Shown here in pieces: positions 21,391 to 36,721 of a DNA stretch of 64,000 nucleotides. The DNA lies in NCBI GenBank assembly GCA_009760855.2, contig WPIO01000046.1:1491001-1555000 (forward strand), given 5' to 3'. The first letter of the stretch is position 1, and each line of letters begins with the position of its first letter. This DNA comes from Cristatella mucedo. Lineage: Eukaryota; Bryozoa; Phylactolaemata; Cristatellidae. The position numbers were made by a program, and so were the translations under genes. A model generated the notes under the pieces. It was given only the letters and a program-made list of their open reading frames with translations. It ran no database searches and was not told the DNA's origin.

Positions 21391-23346
21391 TTATTTTTTA
21401 TGCAGCCAGTTTTGTTAGCTAAGACCGATAGACATGCAAAAGTAAGAGCTTGCCAGACGGTCTGTGCTTAAAAATCTGCTGCTCATCCAGTGACAGGGGG
21501 GAGGACACAGTGTCGGCATGCCCAGACTTGCCAAGAGGGGCCATTAGCACTCTACTGCTGCTATCGACGGTTCGAATACTTTTCGTGGTTGAAAGGGGGC
21601 TCCACAGGTTGAGAGTCGCTGCATGTAAGCATCACAATTGACTGTTGTCCTGTGCTATTGGCAGCCAGCTGAGGGCTTCACAGCTCGATGGCCATCGGAG
21701 GATTTGAGCTTTTGCTGATGAGCTGTGAACCTTGAGGATCATCGAGATGTGATAGGAGGGCCTTACGTTATCTTAGATTCACTGCTAGCAATGTCAATGG
21801 AACTCCTTTGTTTTACTGAGAGCCAGTGCCAGCTTCCACATGCAATGGCTCAGAATACACTGCCTTTTGCTGCTTCGCTTGCCCTAGCCCGAGCTAACTT
21901 CTCAGCTCGGCAGGTTTAAATGCTCGAAAGCGACCTGCTAGAGTCGCCCAGGGTGTGCCGCCTAGACGTCACGTGGCGCCGGTGTAATATGATATTCACA
22001 AGAGTGCAAATGGCTTGCTCTATCGTCATCGAGTCTAGCTAGATTTGATGTGCATCAGGATGTCCATCGCCCTAGCCTCCTTCACGCAATGGGCAACCGT
22101 AGAACCGCTCAGAAATAAACGACGATTCCAAGGCTTAAGACTAATCCCGGTGGCTCTACCGAGCCGTTTCCCCTAACGCCTAACGTTACAGCTCGACCAA
22201 CTTTCGGAGTTCTGCGATGGCGAGCAGATGGCTGGCAATTGGTGATGAGTGTCTGGCTGCCGCCGATAGGTTATAAGCTCCCATGCTCGGCTTGATTCTA
22301 TCTCGGGTCACGAGTGGCATTTTATTGGGGCTGAGAAGCGCAGAGGAGCAGCTGTTTCCAGTCGCTCTCGATACGCCTGGGTCTTCGGCTGTACTGCCAG
22401 CCGTCCGATTGAGGAGCAGTGTCCGCCGCGTGACTTGTTGCTGCCCGGGCTAGAGACCTCGCTTGACTCACTGGATGGCCAAAGGGAGTGAGCCTGACCG
22501 CAGTTATGCAACTCTTACGCTGGATCCCGGTTTTGATGGCTAAGGTTCGTGGTGGCCAATGACTCATGCTGCTGCCATCGGATGCCAGAAATTTTATAGG
22601 GCGTTTCTAGACCAAGATGGCGGCTGCCAGTTGTGCTTGTTGCCAAAGAAAAATACGCATAACCACCACGTATAGTCCCAGTCGACTGGGGCTCATTGGG
22701 TTGTGGGCAGTTGCAATTCTGATTCTCCTCACCTCCGACATGCTTGTGTGGAGCTACCTGAATCCACTGCGTACGTCGATGTGTTTACTCAGCCGATCGG
22801 CGCAGTTTCACCAAAACTTGTAAAGCAATCAGCATTTGAATATGAGTAATGTGATGTAAAGTGTTGGGCCGATATGTAAAGCGCTGCTGAGGCCTAGGAG
22901 TGCAGCCGTGCGTGCGCTTCCGGTTGTCACAGCTCTTTTCGGTCTAGCTCCTGCTCCCATTGCTCGGCATGTCTGTTAATGCGCCCAGCTTACCGAAGGA
23001 CCGCTGGGCAGCAAGTGGAGCTGAGAATTCGTGTTTCCCAGTATAGGCCAGCAAGATGTCCTAGCTTACTTTCATGTGCACACCTGAAATGGGCCGAGCA
23101 GCCGGTGGCCTTGGCAGGGGGGCCGGGCGCTCATCTGCCCCCCCATGTGGGTCTTTAGCGTCTAGCCAGTGAGCACATGTGCGAGTTGTGAAAATTGTGG
23201 CGAGTCTGTGGAAATTCTTTTTTGTACCTGAGACTGCTTGTGCTAATTGCTGGTTTCTCTCCTCACATATTCGCTTTTGTTTGTGGACGATGAAGTGCCT
23301 GTGAAGTGGCACCGATGTGCTGGGGGCACCGAGCGCACGATCATCC

Positions 23347-23618
23347 GCTAGCAGCTTAGAGCCTCGTCCTGGTACGAGCTGCTAGCAGCTTAGAGCCTCG
23401 TCCTGGTACGAGCTGCTAGCAGATTAGAGCCTCGTCCTGGTACGAGCTGCTAGCAGCTTAGAGCCTCGTCCTGGTACGAGCTGCTAGCAGATTAGAGCCT
23501 CGTCCTGGTACGAGCTGCTAGCAGCTTAGAGCCTCGTCCTGGTACGAGCTGCTAGCAGATTAGAGCCTCGTCCTGGTACGAGCTGCTAGCAGATTAGAGC
23601 CTCGTCCTGGTACGAGCT
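23347..23618. repeat. 34-bp minisatellite, 8 units
   Basis: Eight head-to-tail units of exactly 34 bp, each beginning GCTAGCAG(C/A)TTAGAGCC and continuing TCGTCCTGGTACGAGCT. The only variation I see is C or A at one position, in the order C C A C A C A A. Within a unit CTCGT and ACGAG can pair around CCTGGT, and unit junctions preceding a C-type unit form the perfect palindrome AGCTGCTAGCAGCT. Confidence 0.97.
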
Positions 23619-24064
23619 GCTCACGCCACACGTCTGTGGGCTCGGCTTGGCCGAAGCGCTCCAGCTGAGCGAGAGCATATGCAGGTTTGCTGAGGCAGCT
23701 GCTGTCGGACGTTGTGGGTAAATCGGCGAGCGAGTCATGCTTTTGACATGCTGCGGCTGCCGGTGCGTTTTTTCCACCGTGTGAGCCCAGACCTGAGCCG
23801 CTGCAGGACGCTCGATTGCACATAGGTGGCTGCCGAACTGTTAAGTGAGCCCGTGCAGTTGCTGACACGCTGGCGAGCGAAGTAGAGCTGCTCTTGGCCC
23901 TGAACCTGACCGAGGTCGTCGTGCCGTCACGGAGCTCTCGTCTCTGCTCATCCTCGGTGCGCGGGTGACAAGTTTAATGAGAGCTCGAAGTGAACTAGCC
24001 TCCAGAACCTTCCAGGATGCCCATCCTGATCGTTTCTCATACACATGCCGTGCACCACTAAAAG

Positions 24065-24245
24065 AAAATACTAGCTGATTTAACAGCCTCTTTTGTATAG
24101 AAACAGAAGAGCCTTTATGGCTATCAACGCTGCTTGCTGCAGTGATAAAGGATCACCCATCGTATGATTCGAACCCATGACCTCGGGACCAGAGCCCGGG
24201 AAAAGTAACCGCCTTACCTAGTGTGCCATCCATCACGGCTCAACC
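24065..24245 (-). mobile_element. SINE-2 copy
   Basis: Minus strand: head with B box (complement of GATTCGAACCCATGACC, about 24,167), then the body and conserved end (plus strand GCTGATTTAACAGCCTC at about 24,073). AT-rich sequence follows the end. Confidence 0.75.
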
Positions 24246-24541
24246 ACTACTATGCTGGGGCTAGGATTTTTCTTCTGGCAAGCAATAAGCAGCGGCTGCT
24301 GGACGAGCAAAGCAAGCTTAGACCGGCTGGCTAGTCACTTCGGGAAATGTGTTTAAATGCCAGTCCCCCTGCGCTGCACCGGTTCGTCGGCCGCTTGAGG
24401 CCTAACCATTCTCAATATTGTGTCCTGTAGTGGCCTTTAAAAAGTGAGCACGTGCAGGCTGCCTTGTTTGTGTGTGTTGAATTGTTACCTTATGTGCTAT
24501 TGTATTACAAGTTTAAAGCATAGACCACTTGTGATATTTAA

Positions 24542-26241
<1,700 letters not shown>

Positions 26242-26844
26242 TGATAGTTATACTCGCGGACGAAGAGTGAAAACAAGTCCGCACAGCTGATCTGCGATCT
26301 AATCAAATCAAATCAGCACCGCTGGCCGCAGCTCGTAGGACTTCCGGTCGCACCCTCACTGGGATATGCGCGACCGGCAAGCACTCGAGGGAAGAGGCTC
26401 CAGGGGGGAGCCGATATGGACCGGTATGCCGAGACAAACCCGTGCTCATAAACACAGATGAAAATTGTTCATAGTATATTGCCGGGTCTTCTGACCGAGT
26501 TGACGGCACTGCTCTGATGGCGGTCGCGCACGCCGGTCTTTGCGTGCTTCGTCATTGGCACCTACTAAGAACCTCTGCCAAGCAGGTTTTGCCGTGCTGT
26601 GATCAGGGCCGCACGATGTGTACTCAGCACGGCAACAGCAGCACCGGCTGCAGACACTGGGCTTCCGTCCTGCCGGCCCTGTTGCTTGGCTGGGCTGGAG
26701 GCACATCTAGGGGTCTGAGTTTTTCACCGGCTTTCTTTCCTGTCATGTGTAACCACTTTGCACTTACCCCTCCATGCCGTGAGTCCCGGGCAGCGTAAGC
26801 TTTTGGGCATCAGACTGAGGTAGAATCTTGCTGCTAGTGCCGCC

Positions 26845-27970
26845 GGATGGATCGGGCAGTGTTTGATGGAATTGATCACCGCCTTCCGTCGTACTAATAT
26901 ATCATAGGCACTGCACGTTGGTCTTATCTCAGCGACTACAGAGCTTTATATGTCCGAGGCTGACGGTCATCCAGGGAGCCTCTATAGTGAAGGGTTACCC
27001 CAGAGATCTGTACTTGATCCACTTCTTTTCACAGTGTATACTCCTTCACTTGCCGATGTAATCGCCGAGCGCAATCCAGGCTTTCATATTTATGCAGACG
27101 ACACAGCTGTAGCGGCGCTTTGATCCCTCTCTGGCCTTCAGTTCGTCTAACTTCGTTGCTGCATGCATTACTGACATTTGTACTTGGGTGGGTGCTCACT
27201 TTCTCCAATTTAATGACGACGACACCATCTTACTAGTTATGGGAAAACCTAGAAACCTTACTTGGAAATTGAAAAGCCCAACCCTCAAGTGTGCTCAGCC
27301 AGCATATGGTGTCTGCACGAAATCTGGGTGTCCTGCTTTTCACTAGACGACCACATCAGCTGCACAGTCTAGTCTGCCAACTTATAGCTGCCTACGATTG
27401 CATAAATTTGGGCTGCTGGTCTTTCTGCCTCTGAAGCAAGATGTTTACAGTTGGTGCAAGATTCGGCAGCTTGGCTTGTCTGTCGGGAACGACGTAACTG
27501 CTGTTACACCACTTCCCACCGACCTGCACTGGGGCCCTATGAAGCAGCGCATCTACTGTAAGGTGTTGACACTCACATTCAGGTCCCTGCAGCTCTCTTG
27601 CTCAAGCCTAGCTATCCGAATTAATTCCTGGGCAGGCTTCACATCGTATCGCCTGCTCTTCTGACTCAGGTCGTGTAACTTTGTCTCTAACCAACTTTAA
27701 ATCTTTAATTAGAGACCTCACCATCAGTAAACGTGCTTCCAGAAGCTAGAACTCACTCCCGACTGATGTCACGGCATCCCCTGACTTGACGACCTTTCAA
27801 AAGAAGGTAGAAACACACCTGCTCCTGTTCACAGCAGTTGCTCCATCCTTGTTAATTGTCATGTATGTGCTCATGCTTGCTGACACTGCAAATTATGACA
27901 GTAGACAACAGATTGACATACTTCCTTGTGGCATATGTAAAGTGCCTAGAAAGAGATTTAGAGTGCCATA
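26845..27970 (+). mobile_element. LINE family A, decayed RT-bearing copy
   Basis: Plus-strand words give ITRLPQRSVLDPLLF-like and PGFHIYADDTAV, the catalytic YADD block of reverse transcriptase at about 27,085-27,110. Then LVMGKPRN, TDLHWGPMKQRIYCKVLTL and the 3' end (AAAGTGCCTAGAAAGAGATT, about 27,939). Many frame breaks. Confidence 0.78.
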
Positions 27971-28164
27971 TAAATGTCCTAAATCATTATCAGTGCCTGA
28001 TCTGGCTAAACTGATTTTGAGCATTGATTTGATAGTAGGGGCATCTTGGCTCACGTTGGGCGAATTAAAGCTTTCACTGAAGACTTATGCATGGAGCCAT
28101 TTGTGTGTATTCCGGGCTTTGCGTTCTATCTAGGACTACAGCCGGCAACTAATGAAAAAAGAAT

Positions 28165-28330
28165 GAACGATCTGCTAATTTAACAGCCTCCTTTATGTGT
28201 GGTGGCAGAACAGCCTTCGGAGCTTTCGCTCAGTGTGAAGCAAGCAGTTCTTAATTGCCTGCTACAGGAGTCGAACCAATGACCGCCGGCCGGATCATAA
28301 GAGGGCATTGCTCGTTGAGACATTGATTTG
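28165..28330 (-). mobile_element. SINE-2 copy
   Basis: Plus-strand GCTAATTTAACAGCCTCCTT (about 28,173) is the conserved end. The head B box is the complement of GGAGTCGAACCAATGACC (about 28,266). Confidence 0.7.
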
Positions 28331-28998
28331 GAGAGTCGACCAGAAGGGTGATATTTCGTCCCTGCTATTTTTAGTTTTATCATAAGTGTATGTACTGCAG
28401 TGTCTGTGTTATGAGTTTTCATTTAATTAGGAAATCTTTAATGAAGGTAGAGTGCTATGTAAACCCAGAAGGTACATTCTCCAAAAACTTCTCGAATCCG
28501 GAAACTCGTTGTAATGCTAGAACGATCACATTGTTTACCAACTGCATTATACCAAACAGTACCACATGTTAGGATTCATATGTCGGAGTAATGCTAGGGG
28601 AGAACGGTGTGCGCCTGTCCAATAGGTTTGCGTGCAGTAGGCCAAGAACAGGGAAAACCAGCAGATTCGATTTGCTCCTGATACTGCTCTCGACTTGAGA
28701 CGTTGTTGCGGTTTTTGGAATGCATTTACTTGTAGCATGCTCTCGCCGTTGCACATTAAGATTCGTTGGGCATACGGAGGACTTTTAAGTCGAAGCCCGG
28801 CTAGGGCGACTGGGGTGCGAGAATCGGTCAGTTCACCCCTAGACCAGCATCACTAGCTGCTCTCCTCAGCTTGACTCCGTGCTGTGCTGCAGCAACTGCC
28901 CCTAGCGGCAGACCGGCAAGCTCGGCGCTTGGCCATCCAGCTATGGGAGCCTATGGTGCCGTGTGGTGCCATGCAGCAGACCGGCCCGTCTCTCACTC

Positions 28999-29107
<109 letters not shown>

Positions 29108-29295
29108 TTGGCCGTTGTGCATCCGTGCACTCGACAGGATGGTCGATGCCACCCCCAGGCACTGCCGTCGGCCTGGGGCAAGCTGCATTCCCCTGCAGCC
29201 GTCGTGGCCATGGCATTATTCGTTGAAATGCACGACTCGACTAAGGTCAAGGTGAATGTATTTGATGGCCGAGGTAGTGGGCTCTGGCCCCGTGG

Positions 29296-29368
29296 CGTTG
29301 TGAAGTGCCTGAATACAGATTAAGTTCTCTTGGGGTGCTATACAAATGAATTGTATTAATATTTTATA
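29296..29368 (+). repeat. LINE/SINE 3' tail
   Basis: TGTGAAGTGCCTGAATACAG, ATTAAGTTCTCTTGGGGTGC and an AT-rich end: an isolated plus-strand copy of the shared tail. Confidence 0.65.
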
Positions 29369-30149
29369 GTGAGCCCAGTTGGTCTGTGAGCGCATGAGCT
29401 CGTGTCTCCCACGGCTGCGGTGGGGGCGTGCGTGCGCAGGTGCTGGCGGCCGAGTCGGCCTTTCAGCAGGTCCCTTAGCTGCCTCAGTGGCATATCCCAA
29501 AGGTTACTGGGCCGCGTGGTCGGCGGCACCTGTTTCTCTCAGGAAGTCTCGTGTAAACTTCCAGCCAGTGGCTGTTGTTGCTGGCATCGTCAGGCCTAGC
29601 GCTCCCTGCATATCGCTGACGTCCACCCTCCACTGGACCTGATATTGCAAACGTTGCTGCATGGCATGCGACAAGATGCCGATCCTACAAGATGGCGACA
29701 AGATGCCGATCCTACTCTGGAAGAGAATGAAGGAGCTGCAGCTGCTCACGCTCCCGCTGCGACCAGAGCAAGGTCACGTGGCGTTTGCCAAGTTCAGGCT
29801 ATTGCCTGACGCATTACAGGCGTTGCAGTAGCTTGAAGTGTATTGTGCCTTATTTGCTCTGCCCTTGGCAGTTGATGCAGAGCCAACAACGCTATGTGGA
29901 CAGCTGTCATTTAGCTGTACGTTTAGATCTGTGTTTTTCTCTGTGAGTCTGTGTGTTTGCGAGCAATGCACGTGCGTGTGTGGCATTCAGTGCCTTGTTT
30001 TACCAGATGCTTGTGCGAATGGTGCGATTTCGTGTACAGTGTTTTTTAAGTGGTCAACGAGATTCTAGCGCGTGCTTCGTGTCAACTTCGTCTGCAGTAC
30101 TGTAGCAGCAGCAGAAGCAAGTCGCCGATACCGGCAACTGTCTTGTCTA

Positions 30150-30300
30150 GATCTGAGCCCATGGCTGAGGCGCATGCACCTCACGATCGTGGGTTCGAGT
30201 CGTGCAGTGGCCAATCCTTTATTTCCCACTGCAAGGGGTGGTGATGGCCCTTGGGCTCTTCTGTCACCTCTGTATGAATTTGGCTGTTAATTCTGCCAGC
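30150..30300 (+). mobile_element. SINE-2 copy
   Basis: Plus strand: head GAGCCCATGGCTGAGGCGCA with B-box-like GGGTTCGAGTCG (about 30,192), then GGGCTCTTCTGTCACC and GGCTGTTAATTCTGCC. Confidence 0.7.
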
Positions 30301-31534
30301 CTTTACTTTTGCTTTCCTGTAGGATATGTAGCCTGTGAGAGCGCTGGGCTATAGCATAGCAGCTAAAGCTGTGCCCCAAGGCTTAAAAAGCAAGCTGCTG
30401 ATTCAGCACCGTGCTGGAAGCCTGAGGTCAGGGGTCAGCTAGCGTCGTGGCAAATGGCGTAGTGCCTGCAGGAATCTCTCTCAGCATCATCTCCCAGAAT
30501 GCAAACCAAGTGTGCATGCGTTCTGAAAGAGCTAAACTGTACTGGCTGTTTACAGAGTAATGCATCTGTGCTGGCAACTTGGACCACAGACTGTCTCTTG
30601 ATTTAGCTTTGCCTTTCTCCTAATGGACCTCCATAGTAGACTGACAGCTACACTGAAATGAACTGCTTGATCATGGCTACAGCAATCACTCTTTACCTGT
30701 ATTGGCAAACACGCTTACTCAGGGCCTGCAGCACTAACCCGTATTTTGCCTGTACAGTGAAGACACGGTGAACTAAGCTTTTGTTTTTGTGAGTTTTGGG
30801 TGTTTGCCGTGCGTGATGTAGCAGTGCAGTGCATGCAGGCAATATTCAGTCTGTATCTGTGAAGGATCAAATCTCCAGATCCCGTTGGGGTCACTCGGCT
30901 GGTTACCCAGATGAAGTGAGCAGCACCACATTCGTGCACTCTCGGATATAGTGATTTGCTGTGATGCCCAGAGTGAGCTGCTGCAGTGAACCAAGCATGA
31001 TGTCGGCGTGCCCAGTATTGACCATCATCGGTTTCGGTGACAGAATGCTTCTGATTCAAGTCCGGGACTGTTGATGTTATGTCCATCATACCCTAATGTG
31101 CACCTTGTGGATGATCCATTCAGAAAAAGAAACTGCTATGGTATTGTCACCAGTCGATCATCACTTTGTGTCTGTCTATGTTGTGCCCAGCATCCATTTG
31201 TTATCTGCATCTTGTGCGATGCTTAAAACGGTTTCGTTTTTTCTGCAACCCTCTTAGATAGTTAATAATTTTATTCTGGAGCCTAATTTATTTCATTTGG
31301 TGTTTTTCTATGGTAAGTCATCGATCAGCATCTGCTGGATAGTTTTTAATTATTTACCCTTACAAACTTTACCATTCTCAAGCCTTGTTGTTTCCGACTA
31401 ATTGCTTGGCCTTTGCATCCCATTTTTCATTATTAAATGCAAGCATTTTTTGATGATTGGAGATACCGTTTTGAATTGTATTTCATTGGTAAGTCTCCTG
31501 TCCCATATAACATACATTTGTATAAGAAAATTAA

Positions 31535-31675
31535 TGATTAGCTTATTCAACAACCATATTCATAAAGCAGCAGAAGAGCCGAAAGGCTTTCACCTGCTTG
31601 CAGCCGGGCAATAAGAACTGGAATGCAAGGCCTGAGTCAAAAGCACTTTACCGCTGGGCTATGACCTAAGGCTGT
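31535..31675 (-). mobile_element. SINE-2 copy
   Basis: Plus-strand AGCTTATTCAACAACCAT, GCAGAAGAGCCGAAAGGCTT and CACCTGCTTGCAGCCGGGC form the body and end, with a degenerate tRNA-like head to about 31,675. Confidence 0.65.
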
Positions 31676-32164
31676 GTGCTTTTCTCCTTTGATATGGTTG
31701 CTGGTGATGTTAGATCCAGTCTTTGCATACAATGTCCTTATTTGGTGGCTCATCTTTTTAATCTGATCTTAAACTCTGTTCTTCCTTGTGGTACCAAGCC
31801 AATTATATACTGGCAGGCCAGTGCTGATTGGCCATTTTTTACGCTATGACTTGTTCGAGATCCCCTCGTGCATTCATTTGCAGCTTTAGGTATTCCAGGT
31901 GCCTTTCATATATGGTTGTGGCTTGTACCTGAACCAGCTGATTGCTACTGCCACAATTTTACTGCTAATGTAGCATTTCCTATGTTTTATGGATAGCAGT
32001 TGTTAGGTCGCTTCATTCAAGACAACTCATTCCTTTTGCAAAAGCTGATTGATATCTTTCCTTTGTTATTTGAAGCCGCATTCTGTCACTGCTGCACCTG
32101 ATAGTACCATTACTGCATAATTCAAGTGCGAGGCCGGGCACGCTTGTGCCTGCCATCTGTCGCT

Positions 32165-32220
<56 letters not shown>
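32165..32220. repeat. (CT)n microsatellite
   Basis: About 28 uninterrupted CT units. Confidence 0.98.
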
Positions 32221-32222
<2 letters not shown>

Positions 32223-32419
32223 CTCTTCCTTCCCTTTGCCTCTCTTACCTTAAAGAGGAGCCCATTTATGATTGTGCATCAAAGGACTGCATGCACATGT
32301 ATGTGTCTCCTCCTTGATTTCGATGATCCTGAAATTAATTTGTTGGTCGTGATGTCGAAATTAGATTCAAAATGCTTCCTGATTACTTGTTGGCATGAAA
32401 TTAAATATAGGATTGGTGA

Positions 32420-33395
32420 TTTGGCACGACAGTTGATAAAAACCAACTGACTTATGGGCAAACCAAGTGTGATTCAGAAATTGGAAAGGCTAACGCTTAA
32501 AGTCGGCTCTGCCCACATATCTCCTGTTGAATATGCACGAAATCTAGGTGTCATGCCTCAAAGTGACCTTTCATTAGACGACCACATTAGATCCAAAATC
32601 AAGTCTGCCTACTTTCAGCTACATAGCATGGCTAACAATCAGGCTTGTTTAGATAAGGATACCACATCTAAGTTGGCCCATGCATTTGTGACATCCCGTC
32701 TTGACTTCTGCAACTCACTGCTTGCTGGCCTACCGGCCTGTGCAATCAGGTGCTTACAGCTGGTGCATAAAATCTGTGGCTAGGCTTGTTTGTAGTGAGT
32801 GTCGCAGTTGCCACGTCACACCACTTCTTGCCGACCTGTACTGACTCCCAGTCAAGCAACGCATCGACTTCAAGGTTTTGTCACTCGCTTTTAGGTCCCT
32901 TCATTATTTGGCGCCAGCTTATCTATCATATCTACTGCCCCACCAGGCTAAGCATTGTATCACCTGCTTTTCGGACTCTTAACTGCTTACCTATAGCTCG
33001 TACAAACCTCAAATCCAATGGAGACCGTGCATTTAGTTCGTATGCTTCCAAGCCTGGAACTCCCTCCCGACCTGCGTCAGAGCATCCCCTGACTTGACCA
33101 CATTTAAAAAGAACTTAAAAACACCTATTTAGGACAGCAGTTAGTGGGTCCCTGTGATTCGTCCTTCATGTGCTTATGTGTGCTGACACTGTGCATGCTG
33201 CCACTAACCACATCTGCATGCTGACCCTGTGCATGTCAGCCCTAACCATATTATTCATTTTGTTTGTTTATCAAGCACGATATTACTCACCATTCAATTG
33301 CATTTCCCTTTGCAGCAAATGTAAAGCGCCTAGAAAGAGATTGAGTTCTCTGATGGTGCTTTATAAAATGTATTATTATTATTATTATTATAGTT
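32420..33395 (+). mobile_element. LINE family A, 3' portion
   Basis: A plus-strand frame gives MGKPSVIQKLERLTLKVGSA, ARNLGVMPQSDLSLDDHIRS and SRLDFCNSLLAGLPACAIRC. After a shift come the rest of the RT C-terminus, the 3' UTR, the hairpin (AAAGCGCCTAGAAAGAGATT then GAGTTCTCTGATGGTGCTTT) and an (ATT)n tail to about 33,391. It is 5'-truncated, as usual for target-primed integration. Confidence 0.88.
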
Positions 33396-35682
33396 TATAA
33401 GCCAGCACTAAACGTTATCAGGTGACCGACTCAGTGCGCAGTGCTGGGTATTGTGTCACCGGTCGCCGTGGGGTCGTCGTTTGTTCCGCACATGCGTGTT
33501 TTCCAACCCTTGGGTTTGCCGTTATTGTGCACTGGATCTGCAATGCCACGTGGGTGGCAGTTAGGTCTAATCTTGCCCTATATGATCAGTCGGAAGTGTG
33601 CCAAGTACCCACAACACAGAGAGAGACAGACAGACAAGGAGACAGTGAGAGGATAGACCGAGAAAAAGTGAAGGAGAGAGTTGGTGTAGGGGGAGAGAAA
33701 ATTCTAGTGCCAGCTCATCGGCTGACCTTAATGAAAATCACCCTATGCTTCGCCAAAAGTTTCACAAGAATTGTGGCTGATCACGAGATAAGATAGCTGC
33801 TGCAGTGTTGCTGTGGTTGGTCTGTGGTTGTCGTTGCCTCGGGATGCTGGCATGCCCGGTTTAGTGCCTTATATACTGGACTGCATGCTCAGCCACCCCT
33901 TTGCAGCAGCTAGTTTCTTGTGCAGGCAATGTACCACGCTAGTATGTATTCGTCACTCATGGGCTGCCTCGCTGGCTGCCAATGGCCAAAGCATTCCGGT
34001 GCATCGAAGCTATTTGAGACAGTAGAGAATGCCTGTTCGAAGCATCTCTATGAGTGCCCCAGAAATGGCTGAAGTGCCAGAGCTCGAAGTGGGCTGCTCT
34101 TAAGCACCTTATGCAGTCATGATCGACATGGCCATCGCGAAAGGATTAAGTGCAACCTTTGTGTTTGCTGCTTGCCAACATCACCTGTGCAGCAGCCTCG
34201 TGCCGACGCGGTCGAGCTTGTTGTTCCTTTTAGAGCTTATAGCCAAGATCTTCGTGCACGAGAGACATTGCTCGCACCTGCGATCATGCAAGCGTGTGTA
34301 TGCGTTCACGGTGTAGCGTTTTGACCAAACGTGTGCTCGTGCAGCATAACCCGTATGTCGCTGCTTCTGATGCTAATTAGCCAGAGTGTTTCCGATAACC
34401 TTGACTTCTGGAAATTTTCGGCAACCTTTTGGCATCAGTCAGCAAGCACGATTGCCTGTCGGTATCCAACCTGAATAGGGGCCGTTCTGACTCATTGTCA
34501 CTTTTCTCTTCTGCTAGATCGTACCGGCTCGTGCAATCTGATCTCGAGCTGCGAATATGAGGGGGGTAGGTCACTGCGTGTTTTTTGTGAACGGCCATGT
34601 TGCAGATGTTATTTCCGACCTTAGCGGTGCATTTAAGGGCGGAGTGCACGGCCGCAGGTCATTATCATATGCCAGCCACTCTTCCCGTGGGAGGATGTAT
34701 GCTGTGCAGGCCGCGTGCCCTAAGTCATTCATTCAGGTCGCGATAATGGCCCGCTGATTCCCTCGAGGCTGCCCGTGCCTACTGCCAAGCTCTCGGTCGC
34801 GTCGCCGTACATGGGGCCCCTGACCTGAGGCATGCTCCCCACGGGCACGGCCAGGCCTCGACGGTGTTGTCTGAGCATTTTTTTGTTGTTGCAAAGCATG
34901 TCCGGCGTACACTGACCAGTGCAAAAGGAAATGTGCCCTCTTAGTTCAGCGTTGCTGGCGCTTGTTTGAGCCGGCATCTCCTTGTTTCGGTCAGCTGTAC
35001 GAGAAAGCTTGGAGCGACACATGCTTGCGTGGGGTTTGTCTGCCGCCTCCACGCTTGCGTGATTGGTGCCCCAAGACGTGTAACGTTGCAGTTGTCCGTT
35101 CCCCAGCCCTTGACTTTTACGTATTGTATGTGAGAATAGATGCACCCACCCAGTGATGATGACAAAACAATATTCTTGTTGCAGATTCAGTTTGAAAATG
35201 GCTGCAAGTGTGTCCTGAAAATGTCTTGGTTACTGAGCAGCTGCGATCGGGCAATGGGCTGTTGCCATGTTGTTCGTCGCTAACTTTTTAAGAATCTCGT
35301 GTTTTTCCTTGTTCTTGACTAGTACTGTTGTACATGGTAAGTGTAGACACGAGACTGCTGAATGTAGACTGTAGACAAGTAACGGGATGTGACAAATTTG
35401 GTCTACGGTCTAGAAGCTCGTGCTCTCTCGAGTACTCCCGCTGTGCTGAAGATCGCCTGTGCGTTCCCAAGAAAGGAAGAAGCGGCTGCATTCTTTGCTG
35501 GAGTTAGCCGCCGCTTCAATTCCGCTGGCCCCAGACTTTGTAGCTCATTCCCTTTCACGATTACTGCGTTGCAGCATTGATGTGGGTTTCTGCTGCAGAT
35601 GTGGGGCTCCTCTTCCAGCCGTCTATTGTGGCTACTATTCCTTTGCTGGTCACTTCTTTAACTATTAGTCAATTGCATCTCA

Positions 35683-35688
35683 TCTCTC

Positions 35689-35770
<82 letters not shown>
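35683..35770. repeat. (CT)n microsatellite
   Basis: CT repeat with one TA interruption near its start. Confidence 0.97.
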
Positions 35771-35774
<4 letters not shown>

Positions 35775-36415
35775 ACGCACAGAGTCTGCTTTTGCTTTGC
35801 TGGAAAAACCTGTTGCTTAAAAGTTAACAATACTAAGGATACATATTGAGGATTTAATGCTGACTTCTGCCTTGCCAAGCAAGTTTGATGTGCTTTGCTA
35901 TCTTCTAATGAACTTCAAGGCAAGCTGGTGTGCGCTATGTTGCTACCTATGCGACCATCAAGTTTCGGTCATAAATTTTCATTGGTTGATGGTGACATCG
36001 GGCTAGATCCTCCTGCACAGCAGTCACTCTGAGAAAGTGTAACCCGTGTTGCCCCCATGTACTAAAAGTCGCGTTTAAAATACTTCGGCATAAGACTCCT
36101 ACATGTCTAGAAGCCAGCACACCCGGTAGGAAGACCGGCTCCTGCCAGATCTGATTGAGCAACTGTTCTTTATTCGGATCTGTTACACCAACCCTCAATT
36201 GCAGAAATTGGTTTTTGTTTATGAGCTGAAGGTTATCTATGTCAATCTCATCATGTTAACTATCCCATACTCAGACTACAGATCATTTCATCATGATAAT
36301 TCAGTTTTTTCGCCTGTAAATGAGTGGCAGTTCGGGACCACACACACTGCGCATCATCCCAGGCTTTGGCGAACCACTTGTCCCTAAGGCTGCCTCGTGT
36401 ACCTTGTACAGCTCT

Positions 36416-36658
36416 TGTCTCACTTCTTTTCTCTCCGTCCCTCCATCTATCTCTCTCACCATCTTCCATTTCTATTTGTCTCTGCCTGTCTTAGTCTGTC
36501 TCATCTCTGTCTCCATGTGTTTCTTTCTCTATGTATTTGCCTCTCCGTCCGTCTGCCTGCCTGCCTGCCTGTCTGGCTCCATTCTTTTCTATTCTCTCTA
36601 TTTTTGTCTCTTGCTCTGTGTTCTCTATCTCTCCTGTTCTCTCTCTCATTCTTTCTCT

Positions 36659-36718
<60 letters not shown>
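36416..36718. repeat. Pyrimidine-rich tract with pure (CT)n end
   Basis: Mixed CTGT/CCTG/CT simple sequence, becoming pure CT at about 36,659-36,717. Confidence 0.95.

Positions 36719-36721
<3 letters not shown>

Noticed and set aside
23347-23618. CRISPR-like array
   Set aside because: The units are contiguous with no unique spacers; it is a minisatellite in a eukaryotic intron.
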